Shown here: piece after piece, positions 16,509-25,642 of the stretch | Position numbering within the stretch: position 1 is the first letter of the stretch | Layout of the letters: every line of letters begins with the position of its first letter | From: Deltaproteobacteria bacterium | GTDB taxonomy: Bacteria > Myxococcota_C > UBA6777 | Length of the DNA stretch: 64,000 bases | NCBI GenBank assembly: GCA_006226375.1 | Contig: SBHC01000042.1 | Span: forward strand, 124,001 to 188,000 | Direction: 5' to 3' | Translations under genes and position numbers: made by a program | The notes under the pieces: generated by a model | The model's input: only the letters and a program-made list of their open reading frames with translations | Databases searched by the model: none | What the model was told of the DNA's origin: nothing

Positions 16509-17492
16509 ATGCCGCCACCAATTGAGGACAGCCATAATCCTCTTCGCTCCGATGTTCATGAGGGTGAACCAAGAACCCCATTTGATGGGTTGCTCAAGCA
16601 TCTTACGGACCAGTTTGCTCCTGAACTTCTTACCTACCTGGGTGACCTGGATGGATTGCTTACCTGCGAACCTGTAGGTGGTGAAGTTGAGATCATGCAT
16701 CGATTGACCGATCGTGTATGGAGAGTCACCCAACACTTGGACGGCGAGCCTTTGGAGTACTTGTTCCATCTGGAGTTTGAGTCTGGGACCGTGGCTAGTA
16801 TTGAGCGAAGGCTGGGAATGTACAGTTGGGCTCTCTACGAGAAGGAAGGGCTGCCTGTGCGTAACTTGGTTTGGTATGTGGGCGACCAAAAGCCAACCGG
16901 TTGGCCTAAGGATACATGGCGTGTGGAGTGTGAGGCTGAGATGACCATTGGCAACGACATTGTATCTACGTTACGATGGTGGGAAGTTTGGCTGCCAGGT
17001 GGCTTTCAAGCCCCAAGGTTTGTGAAAGAAGCGCCGGCTTATTTGTTGCCCTTCGCCGTGTTGATGAAGGGCATGAAGAAGCCGCTGCTTGCTCAACTCA
17101 AACGTATGATTCAAGGCTCTGGTTTGGCAGTCTCTAATCAGCATGACTTGCTGGCTATGGTCGTTTTCTTTGCTTGCCGAAGATACTCACTCGATGAAGT
17201 CATCAAGGAGATCAACATGGATATTTTTGAAGATAACCCCTTAACCGAATACCTGTTCAACAAGGGTGTGGAGAAAGGCCGGGAAGAAGGCCGGGAAGAA
17301 GGCCGACATAGTTTGATAGAACTTCTGCAGGGGCAAGCAAAGAAGCGGTTTCCGCACATTGGTGATGGCACGTTGCAGCTGTTGGAGGAGCTTTCTCTCT
17401 CCGCCCTTCGACAGCTTGGGGACGAACTGCTTGAATTGCCCAACGGAAGGACCTTTCGACAGACGGTTCTCTCCCTACGAAAAAATCAATAG
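16509..17492 (+). CDS. Rpn/YhgA-like PD-(D/E)XK nuclease family protein
   Basis: A protein of 327 residues. The core around residues 70-110 (EYLFHLEFES ... IERRLGMYSWAL) matches the restriction-endonuclease-like fold of recombination-promoting nucleases, often annotated as 'Rpn family' or 'transposase-like'. The end carries the usual helix: a GREEGREEGR tract (made by a 12-base tandem repeat at about 17277-17300) followed by a ~50-residue DUF4351-like helical tail. The ATG at 16509 is preceded by AGGGAGA. There are no terminal repeats, so it is a single gene, not an IS. These families are patchily spread and often mobile; the biological role is unsettled. Confidence 0.78.
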   Translation: MPPPIEDSHNPLRSDVHEGEPRTPFDGLLKHLTDQFAPELLTYLGDLDGLLTCEPVGGEVEIMHRLTDRVWRVTQHLDGEPLEYLFHLEFESGTVASIERRLGMYSWALYEKEGLPVRNLVWYVGDQKPTGWPKDTWRVECEAEMTIGNDIVSTLRWWEVWLPGGFQAPRFVKEAPAYLLPFAVLMKGMKKPLLAQLKRMIQGSGLAVSNQHDLLAMVVFFACRRYSLDEVIKEINMDIFEDNPLTEYLFNKGVEKGREEGREEGRHSLIELLQGQAKKRFPHIGDGTLQLLEELSLSALRQLGDELLELPNGRTFRQTVLSLRKNQ

Positions 17493-17595
17493 TCGATACA
17501 TAGTCAAAGCCAATCGATGCATGTAGAGTGTTCCTTGTGAGTTTTTCGAGTTCCATGGATGTTCAACGCACTAGCTAGGGGAGAAGAACCACCGA

Positions 17596-18531
17596 ATGAC
17601 GGCTGCAAATGACGCGATTTCCTCGATACGTTCGACGATCAAGAAGGTTGTTCTCACGCAGAGTCAGGGTGTTGAGCTTACCCTGATTGGTATTCTCAGC
17701 GGGGGTCATGTCCTGCTTGAAGATGTTCCTGGGGTAGGCAAAACAACCCTGGCCAAGACCGTGGCCCGTTCTCTCAATATGGAGTTCTCTCGGGTTCAGT
17801 TCACGCCCGATCTGCTCCCTACTGATATCTTGGGAACGTCTGTGCTGAATCCGAAGGATGGCTCCTTTCATTTTCAAGAAGGTCCTATCTTTCACAACTT
17901 GCTCTTGGCGGATGAGATCAACCGGGCGTCGCCACGGACTCAGTCGGCTTTGTTGGAAGCCATGAACGAAAAGCAAGTGACCATCGACGGGAAAACCCGC
18001 CCTCTGCCCAAGCCATTCTTTGTGATTGCCACGCAGAATCCGGTCGATTACCAGGGAACGTATCCATTGCCTGAGGCGCAACTGGATCGCTTCTTGTTGC
18101 GTGTGAGCTTGGGGTATCCCAGCAAAGACCACGAACTGCAGATGCTTTTTGATAGACAGTCCAGCGATCCCCTCGATGATGTGAAGCCAGTGATGGACTT
18201 GTCCACATTGTTAGACCTCCAGGCGCAAGTTCGCCAAGTAACGCTCGAAAAAGACGTGGGTTTGTACCTGCACGGTTTGATAGAGAAGACCCGGAACCAC
18301 AAGGAGTTGGTGTTGGGAGCCAGTCCTCGTGCAACGTTGGCATTGTTTCGCGCCTGTCAAGCCAGAGCGTTCATGCATCAACGAGATTACGTAAGTCCAG
18401 ACGACGTTCAGGCTCTCGCGGCTCCCGTTCTGGCTCACCGGGTGATGTTGACGAACCAGGCACGCTACAGTGGCAAGTCCACCTCCCACATTGTGTCTGC
18501 CGTTGTCGATGATCTTCGAGTGCCCACATGA
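17596..18531 (+). CDS. MoxR-family AAA+ ATPase
   Basis: A protein of 311 residues. Walker A is VPGVGKTTLAKT, Walker B is LLLADEINRASPRTQSALLEAM, sensor 1 is FVIATQNPVDYQGTYPLPEAQLDRF, quoted in parts because these are continuous in the protein. The C-terminal lid has ASPRATLALFRACQARAFM. MoxR ATPases act as chaperones that activate or insert co-factors into partner proteins, commonly with von Willebrand-A or DUF58 proteins. It is the first gene of a tight three-gene operon: its stop overlaps the next ATG by four bases. The ATG lies after a GGGGAGAAG stretch. Confidence 0.92.
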   Translation: MTAANDAISSIRSTIKKVVLTQSQGVELTLIGILSGGHVLLEDVPGVGKTTLAKTVARSLNMEFSRVQFTPDLLPTDILGTSVLNPKDGSFHFQEGPIFHNLLLADEINRASPRTQSALLEAMNEKQVTIDGKTRPLPKPFFVIATQNPVDYQGTYPLPEAQLDRFLLRVSLGYPSKDHELQMLFDRQSSDPLDDVKPVMDLSTLLDLQAQVRQVTLEKDVGLYLHGLIEKTRNHKELVLGASPRATLALFRACQARAFMHQRDYVSPDDVQALAAPVLAHRVMLTNQARYSGKSTSHIVSAVVDDLRVPT

Positions 18532-19826
18532 AGAAGAAACGCCGTCGTGTCAATCTCAACAAGCTTAACTACATCCTCATCCCGAAGAATCGTGTGGAGT
18601 GGGATGAGTTACGGAAGTCTCGACGGGGTCGTGTGTTTCGATGGATCTACAACGCTTACTTTGTCTTTTCCCAAGAGGGAAGGGTGTTGTTGTTCTTGTG
18701 GATGCTCCTCTCCGCGCTCAGTATCAACATTGGGTTCACCCAGTACTACGTTGTCTGGAGCGTATTGACAGGGCTGTTGCTTGGTTCTGTCTTGCTTCGT
18801 CGCTTTGTAAAGATGGATGGGGTCAGCGCCTCCTTCACGGGTCCTCCGCGTGTGACCCGAGGAGAAGAAGTCTTTTTCTCTGTGGAGTTCCACAACCAGA
18901 GCGGTCAGATTCACCAGGCCATTCGGGTGGAGCGGCCCTTTCTTCCGTGGGATGGGAAGTACTTCAGTCCAAGGCTCTCCATCGATCAGTTGGAGCCTGG
19001 GCAAACCCAGGTCCGAGAGATTGTGGCAACGTTTCAGGCTCGCGGGGAACACCACCTCGATCCCATTAGCGGTCGTGCGTTGGCACCCTTGGGGTTGGCG
19101 TTAAGTGAGCCGGTCTCTTCCACAAGCAGCGTTCACTTCCTTGTGGTTCCGCAAATTGCAGATGTTGCCCATATCGACATCGAGACAACCCAAAAGTACC
19201 AGCCGGGTGGTGTGGCGTTGGCTTCCATTACAGGGGAAGCCCGAGAACTTGTTGGGGTGCGACCTTATCGTCCGGGAGACCCAATCCGAGATCTTCATGC
19301 CAAGACATGGGCGAGAATTGGTGAGCCAGCCGTTCGTGAGTACCAACAAGAATACTTCACACGCATCGGGATTGTCATCGATACCGATGAAGGGCGTGAT
19401 GACGACCCCATGTTTGAGTCCATGTTGTCGTTGGCTGGTGGGATTGTTGCTCACCTGAGTCGGGGCGAAGCCTTGTTGGACTTGCTTGTCATTGGGCAGG
19501 ACATCCATGAACTGACGTTGGGGCGCAGCCTCGGATTTTTGGATCAAGCCTTGGACTTATTAGCCTGTGTCTCTCCTCAAGATGGCTTTCAAGGCCGTGA
19601 GATCCGCTCGCAGATCAGGGAGCACCTGTCTCGTCTGTCTTGTATGATTGTTCTCAGCATGAACTGGGACGAGTCGCGGGAAGAGTTTGCCATGTGGATT
19701 GAACAACAGGGTATTCGCTGTCGCCGGATCCACATTGTGGACGGTGAAGTGCCTGACTACGCTCGCGAGATCGGTGCTACTTTGGTGGACATTGAAGACA
19801 TCCAGGGGAAGGAGCTGGTCCTTTGA
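18528..19826 (+). CDS. DUF58 domain protein of the MoxR operon
   Basis: A protein of 432 residues. After a basic N-terminus come two membrane segments (about residues 50-95), then a beta-rich region, then the DUF58 signature VGVRPYRPGDPIRDLHAKTW and WARIGEPAVREYQQ, and a vWA-like fold with VIDTDEG. DUF58 proteins are partners of MoxR ATPases; the operon with a transglutaminase-like membrane protein is widely conserved but its biochemical job is not fixed. It overlaps its upstream neighbour by four bases and its downstream neighbour by four, suggesting coupled translation and a fixed ratio. Confidence 0.9.
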   Translation: MKKKRRRVNLNKLNYILIPKNRVEWDELRKSRRGRVFRWIYNAYFVFSQEGRVLLFLWMLLSALSINIGFTQYYVVWSVLTGLLLGSVLLRRFVKMDGVSASFTGPPRVTRGEEVFFSVEFHNQSGQIHQAIRVERPFLPWDGKYFSPRLSIDQLEPGQTQVREIVATFQARGEHHLDPISGRALAPLGLALSEPVSSTSSVHFLVVPQIADVAHIDIETTQKYQPGGVALASITGEARELVGVRPYRPGDPIRDLHAKTWARIGEPAVREYQQEYFTRIGIVIDTDEGRDDDPMFESMLSLAGGIVAHLSRGEALLDLLVIGQDIHELTLGRSLGFLDQALDLLACVSPQDGFQGREIRSQIREHLSRLSCMIVLSMNWDESREEFAMWIEQQGIRCRRIHIVDGEVPDYAREIGATLVDIEDIQGKELVL

Positions 19827-21721
19827 GCAAGAGCCTGACCAGTGTTCGTATGGCCTTGATGGCTGTGCTTGGTTTGTACGCCGTTACCTTCCAGCAATGG
19901 GTCGGGGTGGTTGTGCTGACTCTATGGTTTGGTCTCACCTTGCTTCCCTGGCGGTTTGAGTTGGACCGAATTGGTCAAATCATCTTCTCGTTTGTGGGTC
20001 TTGGGGTTGCTTATGTCCTAGTCGTAGTCGTTGGGCCTCCTCCCAAGCATCCTATCTCAGAAGCCTTCGCTGTGTTGCAAGCCTTCGTGTGCGTGTGGGT
20101 GTTGTCGGTTTGTTTGCTTCGTTTGATGATGACCAACCCTATCATGGGCCACCGTGGAACGGTGTTGATCTCGTTGTTGGGTATCATTGCTTGCGGAGGA
20201 AATCAGATAGGTTTGACCTACCATGCTTTCGTCATCGGCTACTCCGGTTTGGCGTTGTGGGCCTTGACCGACCATGACGTCTCTCGACCCAAGCTCGCCA
20301 AGTCCACGTCGCGGCGTTGGCGCTTGACCGTCGTGGGAGTCTCTATCGCGGCGGTGGTGGCAGGGTCGCTGTTTGTCTTTCTTCCGTATGCCTACAGAGT
20401 TGTGACCAAGCGACTGAATCTCACCTTTGGCGCAAGAGCCCAAACAGGCTTCGACCTGTACTTTAAGTTGGGCTCCTTAACTTCTATGATTAAGTCAAAG
20501 CGCGTTGTGCTTCGTGTGCATGGAGATTTTCAATCTTCTCTGCATCTGCGAGGGATTGTTTACACACGATACAACAACAAATACTGGCGGGTTCCAAACT
20601 TACGGAGACGTCGCCAGGTTCGTCTGCCGAAGTACCTTTCATCGAACAAGACATTTCTTCAAATTGAGCACGTGGCTGGGGATACAACAAGATTCTTTGT
20701 CCCGCTGCACAGTCAGGTCAAAGCGTCTCCTGCAGGGTTTGTTCGGCTTCACCCAATGGGTTTGGTTTTGCCTTTGCCCTCTACAGAGCCTGACTCGATC
20801 ACCATCACTGTCTCGGACAAGGGCGGAATTCCTGTGACCCGTCCGATGCTGATAGACCGTGAGGTGCCAGGAAAGCTGCTGCTACCCCTCAAGCAACTCG
20901 CTCTGCAATGGACGAAGGGGGCCACCTCTGTTCCAGAGAAAATGCACCGGTTGGTGTCCAAGTTAATGACGCAGTATCGTTACTCTTTGGAGTTTACGCG
21001 TCAGAAAGGTCGAGATCCGATTCTCGACTTTCTTCTCCACAACAAACAAGGACACTGCGAATACTTTGCTTCCGCTCTGGCTTTGTTGGCTCGCTCCATC
21101 GGTATGTCTGCCCGAGTTGTCGGGGGTTATATGGTTTCGGAATACAACAGGCTTGGTGGCTACTACATTGTTCGGGAACAGAACGCTCATGCCTGGGTGG
21201 AAGCCTGGATTCCAGGAAAAGGATGGGAAACCTATGACGCAACTCCTCCTGCAGGGGTGGCTTCCCACATGCCCAAACAAACCACGTGGTTTTCCGGTCT
21301 GATTGATAGCATCCGGATGTATTTTGGGCGTTTCCAAGAGCGCCTCGGTCGGTTGTCCATCTCCGATATGATGCTTGTGATTGGGTTCTTTGTGCTGCTG
21401 TGGGCGGTGATTCGTCTACGTCGGTGGTTTCAAGAACGAAAGACCGAAGAAGCCGGTGACCCTCTTGGCTACAGCGATCCATTGCCGGCCTTCCAAGCCA
21501 TGATGGACGAATTGTCCAAAACTCTGCCCAAGCGCGACAGCGAGACCTTGGAGCGATATGCCTCCAGGCTCCAAGAGTCGCAGACCTCTCCAGCCATGCT
21601 GGAAGCCGCTCAGCTTCTCCGCGACTATGCCTCCTTCCGCTATGGAAAACGTGGAAACCCTGAAGACCTCACCCAGCATCTTCATCGCTGGAACGAACAA
21701 CACACAAGCCTTGTCTCCTGA
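19823..21721 (+). CDS. Transglutaminase-like membrane protein (TgpA type, DUF3488/DUF4129)
   Basis: A protein of 632 residues starting at TTG that overlaps the previous stop (TTGA). The first ~190 residues form about six membrane helices (DUF3488). The extracytoplasmic part carries the transglutaminase core: catalytic Cys in KQGHCEYFASALALLARS, His in EQNAHAWVEAWI, Asp in WETYDATPP. One membrane segment (MMLVIGFFVLLWAVIRL) follows, then a cytoplasmic C-terminal DUF4129-like helix region. TgpA-like proteins are essential in some pseudomonads and act with the upstream MoxR and DUF58 proteins; their substrate is not known. All three catalytic residues are present. Confidence 0.92.
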   Translation: MSKSLTSVRMALMAVLGLYAVTFQQWVGVVVLTLWFGLTLLPWRFELDRIGQIIFSFVGLGVAYVLVVVVGPPPKHPISEAFAVLQAFVCVWVLSVCLLRLMMTNPIMGHRGTVLISLLGIIACGGNQIGLTYHAFVIGYSGLALWALTDHDVSRPKLAKSTSRRWRLTVVGVSIAAVVAGSLFVFLPYAYRVVTKRLNLTFGARAQTGFDLYFKLGSLTSMIKSKRVVLRVHGDFQSSLHLRGIVYTRYNNKYWRVPNLRRRRQVRLPKYLSSNKTFLQIEHVAGDTTRFFVPLHSQVKASPAGFVRLHPMGLVLPLPSTEPDSITITVSDKGGIPVTRPMLIDREVPGKLLLPLKQLALQWTKGATSVPEKMHRLVSKLMTQYRYSLEFTRQKGRDPILDFLLHNKQGHCEYFASALALLARSIGMSARVVGGYMVSEYNRLGGYYIVREQNAHAWVEAWIPGKGWETYDATPPAGVASHMPKQTTWFSGLIDSIRMYFGRFQERLGRLSISDMMLVIGFFVLLWAVIRLRRWFQERKTEEAGDPLGYSDPLPAFQAMMDELSKTLPKRDSETLERYASRLQESQTSPAMLEAAQLLRDYASFRYGKRGNPEDLTQHLHRWNEQHTSLVS

Positions 21722-22153
21722 GAGCTTTGAAAGAAACTCTTGAAATCAAATAAGTTGTTTGCCTGCCCTGTATTTCTTTCACCATTCACTGCGAAGATTT
21801 TTTCGGGTTGTGAGACAGATCTCAATGTTTGCAGGTCTGTAACAATGTTCTTGAAGATCAGCTGGCCTCTCCACTTGCGAGAAGGTTAGCTGCAAGGAAT
21901 ATGTTGAAACAAATTCAACGGGGGAGCCCCACAATTCGCCCGCTGAACATAGAGTTGGAGTGATCACAGTCCTTGTCGCTTTTTGTTGTTTCTTCAGCCA
22001 GAGAGTGCGTTTCGCTCGGACCTCTTGTTACAACGCATAGCGGACACAAATCTGTGACAATTTTTTTCGATTGGTGTATGTTGCTGTGCGCTCAGGTAGA
22101 ATCTGGGCCTACAGTAATGGAATGGAACCTAAACTCGAGTAGGAGGTATCGCA
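21722..22153. other. Long leader/intergenic region ahead of the tandem lipoproteins
   Basis: About 430 bases with no supported gene. Small hairpins are visible (CTTGC/GCAAG near 21876-21898; GTTGAA/TTCAAC near 21903-21919). A likely promoter is listed separately. Ends with a strong AGGAGG at 22141-22146. Confidence 0.4.
22054..22082 (+). promoter_or_regulatory. Candidate sigma-70-type promoter of the lipoprotein pair
   Basis: GTGACA (22054-22059) and TATGTT (22077-22082) are separated by exactly 17 bases, including a T-run. It lies 72 bases before the ATG at 22154. The match is fair, not perfect; no experiment supports it. Confidence 0.4.
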
Positions 22154-25100
22154 ATGTTAAGAAGAGGCCTATTGGGTTGCAGTCTTGCAGTCCTGTTGTC
22201 TCTCGCAGGCTTTTATGTAGGGTGTAGTGGCCCTTCAGCCGATAGCTGCGGGGAAGGCACCAAATGGGATGAGGGCGCCAAAACTTGTATTGCCGAACAG
22301 GTGGTGGAGTGTGGACCCAATACCACTCGCGATGGCGACAAGTGTGTGCCCAACCAGGAAGTTTGCAAGAACGGTCAAGTCTTCGATGCCAAAGAAGGCA
22401 AGTGTGTGGACAAGGCTACCTTGTGCAACGATGACAGCAAGCTGGACGAAGCGACCGGCAAGTGCATTCCCAAGAAAGTCCTGGAGTGCGATCCTGATAC
22501 GGAAGAAAAAGATGGCAAGTGTGTTCCCAAGAAGGTCGTAGAATGTGGCCCGGACACCACCGCCAAAGATGACAAGTGCGTTCCCGACACTACCGTTTGC
22601 GGACCCGGCACCAAGCCGACCCAAGACGGCAAGTGCGAAGCGGAAAGCAAGATCCAGTGTGGTCCCGGTACCGAAGAAAAAGAAGGCAAGTGTGTTCCCG
22701 TTGCGGATCTCTGCCAACCCGGTACCGTCAAAGACGACAAAGGCAACTGTGTTGTTGAAAAGGCTGCTTGTGACAAAGGCACCGAGTTCGACGTTAACAC
22801 CAAGAAGTGTGTCGCGACAGACCAAGCTTGTGGACCCAACACCGCCTTCACCAACGGCCAGTGTGTTGAAACCGACAAAGTCTGCGCCAAAGGCACCAAG
22901 TACGACAAGACCAGCAACCAGTGTCTCCCCGATTACTGCAAGGCTGGCGACATCATCAAGAACGGCGTGTGTGTTTCCTCTGCGGAAGAGTTGATCGCCA
23001 AGAAAGATGTGGACGAGAAAGAAAACAACGACCCGATGAAGAAGGGAACCGCTCAGGCTTTGACCCTCAAGGCTCAGGGCTCCCAACTTGTCTTCACCGG
23101 CGCCATTGACGCTCCCAAAGATCTCGACGGTGACAGCATCCCCGACCAAGACGTGGACGTGTATGAGTTCACCGCAAAAGCCGGACAGTGGTTCAAAGTC
23201 TCCGTTCAGTCCCTTGGCTTGCCCGCTCCTGCCTTCTTGATTCGTTCCGAAGGTACAAAGGACAAAGACGGCAAGATGATGTACGAGTTCAAGCGCTTTG
23301 GCTCTTTCGGTGCGGGCAGCGCTCCGGCTCGATACGTCCAAATCCCCGCTGACGGCAAGTACCAAATCGTTGTTCTTCCCACTCTGGTTATGGCTTCGGA
23401 TCCTGACCTGGATGGTGACGCTCCCTACAACTTTGGTCCCCAAGGTGATGCGAACTGGAAGTATGTCGGCTACATCGAAGAAATCAAAACTCCGACCGCT
23501 GTAAAGGTAGACACCACCAAGGTTACCCAGATGAAGGGCAACCTGACCAACGTCGCTCAAGTCATGTACGAAATGGACAACGTCAAGCAAGACGAGCTGC
23601 TCCAATTTGATGTTGGTATGGCCGCTCCTGGCGCTCGTATGTTGCTGACCTACTGGGACGGCACCAAGGTCATCAAGAGCATCTCCCTTGCACAAGATGG
23701 CTCCTACAGCATGTCTGTTCCTGCCACTGGAAAGCTGACCCTCGTTGTGAGCTGGGATCGTGCATGGAGCAACCAGCTCGACTTCGACATCCGCGCCAAA
23801 AAGGTGGGGCTGGGTAAAACCACCACCATCAAGACCTCCGCTTCCGATACTTTCAGCTTTAGTGTTCCTGACAACACTGTGATGGAGATCTATTACACAG
23901 CGGACTCTGGTACATTCACCTCATCCGATCGACTGGATGTTGACCTGCAAGACAACCAAGGTACTTCCATCACGAAGAACGCTTCACTCAACGATGGATC
24001 CGGTTCGAAGTTGTTTGCCTTCGCTGCAAAAGCTGCATCGTACAAGCTGGTTGTGAACAACAAGACCAGCAAAGATCAAACTCTCCAACTTGTGGTCCTT
24101 TTGTTCAAAGCGAATGATCTCGGACAGACCAAAGGTGTAGGTGACAAACTCTCACTGAACTACAGCCAGCCTTTGCTCAAAGGCGAGTATGTTTACGTGA
24201 CAGTTAACTTCAAAGAAGATGTTAGCGTTTCGGGAACCCTCGTTGGAAACACCTCGCCCGACTCCGAAGATGTGGATGTCTATCTGTACGATGACAAAGT
24301 CAAGAGCATTACCTCCAAGCTGACTTCGGCTGGTGTGGAACTGTTCCGTGAACCCTTCAAGAAGGGCACTTACTTGCTGAAAGTGACCTCCAGCACCACA
24401 ACCCCTGACCTGACCAAAGGCTTCAAAGTTAACTTTACGTTGACTCCGCCTCCCACCGAAGAGAAAGAGCCCAACGATACTCCGGCGACCGCCAACACGT
24501 GGGGCTTTGACCGCAACGCAGTGGGTACCTTCGCAAAGAAAGACGACCAGGATCACTACAAAGTGTCCTTGGCCAAGGATATGGCTGCTGGTGAGATCCT
24601 TGTGATTCACCTCGATGCTTCGTCTTACAGCAGCTACGAGTGTTCGTTGACAGAAGACAAAACCGGCGCTACGCCAGTTCTTGCTGTGACCGACCGTCGT
24701 TACGGTTGTTACATGATCTTGGATGGCTTGAAAGCTGGTAACTACATCTTCATGGGCAAGTACACTTCCACGTCCACCAACGTGAAGTATACCCTGTCCG
24801 CCAAGATGATGATGGGCGCGTTGGAGAAAGAGTCCAACGACGCAACCACCACCGCTTTGGATGTGGCTGACCCCTCCAAAACCATGATCTACGGAATGAT
24901 TGGTTCCAAGACTGATGTGGACTACTTCTCGTTCAAGATCACCACTCCCCCCGCCAAAGGTAAGGTGTGGGAGCTGACCGGTGAGCAGTTCGGTAGCTAC
25001 ACCTCCACGAGCTACTACGCCAAAGTGACTGTTGTCGATGCTTCCGCTCAGTCGTATGGCGAAGCCCAAATCAAGGCGGGCTCCAAAGCGTACATCAAGG

Positions 25101-25609
25101 CTGATGGCTTCTCTGCCAACACCACGTACTACTTCAAGGTCGAGTACGGAGCTTCCAGCTACTACAGCTACTACGACATTGGCTACAAGTTCTCGGTGAA
25201 GGAAGTCAGCCTGAACTTTGAAGTGGAGACTTCGGCAGCGAACGATGACTCCAAGTCCGCTCAGGTTCTCACTGCTCTTCCCGTTCTTGTTTCGGGTGAT
25301 GTGGCTCCCAGTGACAAAGACTACTACAAGTTTACCCTCGCCAATGACCTCGCTTCTGGTGAGTCTTTGTTGGTCAACTTGAACGAAGGTCCTGCGACAG
25401 GTTCCTTGGGGAATACTTCCTCGGTTCAGGTTCACTTGTATGACTCAGCGGTCAAGCTGATTGACGAGAAGACGGGTTACACCGGCTATCCGAAGACCAT
25501 CACCAAGGGTGGTTTGAAGAAGGGTGATTACTACATCATGATTGACCGGGATAGCACGAGCACTTCGTATTCCGGGGTGTACCAACTTGAAATCAAGATC
25601 ACAAAGTAA
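22154..25609 (+). CDS. Large Cys-rich lipoprotein with PPC-like repeats, paralogue 1
   Basis: A protein of 1151 residues. A signal with Cys (FYVGC) is followed by ~270 residues of about a dozen short Cys modules of the kind CGPGTxxxxGKCVP, each 20-25 residues with two Cys. After this come three or four domains that start with an acidic ENND/EKEPNDTP/EKESND element and continue with a 'DVDYFSFK/DQDHYKVSLAK' element, which is the pattern of bacterial pre-peptidase C-terminal (PPC) domains: small beta-sandwiches on secreted proteins. The end carries ATGSLGNTSSVQVHLY and KTGYTGYPKT. AGGAGG lies directly upstream of ATG. It is followed 33 bases later by a paralogue of almost the same size, so the two are a tandem duplication. 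A surface-binding role is likely but unproven. Confidence 0.85.
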   Translation: MLRRGLLGCSLAVLLSLAGFYVGCSGPSADSCGEGTKWDEGAKTCIAEQVVECGPNTTRDGDKCVPNQEVCKNGQVFDAKEGKCVDKATLCNDDSKLDEATGKCIPKKVLECDPDTEEKDGKCVPKKVVECGPDTTAKDDKCVPDTTVCGPGTKPTQDGKCEAESKIQCGPGTEEKEGKCVPVADLCQPGTVKDDKGNCVVEKAACDKGTEFDVNTKKCVATDQACGPNTAFTNGQCVETDKVCAKGTKYDKTSNQCLPDYCKAGDIIKNGVCVSSAEELIAKKDVDEKENNDPMKKGTAQALTLKAQGSQLVFTGAIDAPKDLDGDSIPDQDVDVYEFTAKAGQWFKVSVQSLGLPAPAFLIRSEGTKDKDGKMMYEFKRFGSFGAGSAPARYVQIPADGKYQIVVLPTLVMASDPDLDGDAPYNFGPQGDANWKYVGYIEEIKTPTAVKVDTTKVTQMKGNLTNVAQVMYEMDNVKQDELLQFDVGMAAPGARMLLTYWDGTKVIKSISLAQDGSYSMSVPATGKLTLVVSWDRAWSNQLDFDIRAKKVGLGKTTTIKTSASDTFSFSVPDNTVMEIYYTADSGTFTSSDRLDVDLQDNQGTSITKNASLNDGSGSKLFAFAAKAASYKLVVNNKTSKDQTLQLVVLLFKANDLGQTKGVGDKLSLNYSQPLLKGEYVYVTVNFKEDVSVSGTLVGNTSPDSEDVDVYLYDDKVKSITSKLTSAGVELFREPFKKGTYLLKVTSSTTTPDLTKGFKVNFTLTPPPTEEKEPNDTPATANTWGFDRNAVGTFAKKDDQDHYKVSLAKDMAAGEILVIHLDASSYSSYECSLTEDKTGATPVLAVTDRRYGCYMILDGLKAGNYIFMGKYTSTSTNVKYTLSAKMMMGALEKESNDATTTALDVADPSKTMIYGMIGSKTDVDYFSFKITTPPAKGKVWELTGEQFGSYTSTSYYAKVTVVDASAQSYGEAQIKAGSKAYIKADGFSANTTYYFKVEYGASSYYSYYDIGYKFSVKEVSLNFEVETSAANDDSKSAQVLTALPVLVSGDVAPSDKDYYKFTLANDLASGESLLVNLNEGPATGSLGNTSSVQVHLYDSAVKLIDEKTGYTGYPKTITKGGLKKGDYYIMIDRDSTSTSYSGVYQLEIKITK

Positions 25610-25642
25610 ACATACACGAACGAAAACGAACGGGAGTAAAAG

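Noticed and set aside
16509-17492. An insertion sequence around the Rpn-like gene
   Set aside because: I could not find terminal inverted repeats or target-site duplications; these proteins are often mislabelled as transposases.
22235-23695. Long minus-strand open frame (486 codons) inside the first large lipoprotein gene
   Set aside because: It is antisense to a gene with a signal peptide, strong ribosome site and clear repeats. Its translation has no recognisable domain; such shadows arise from codon bias.
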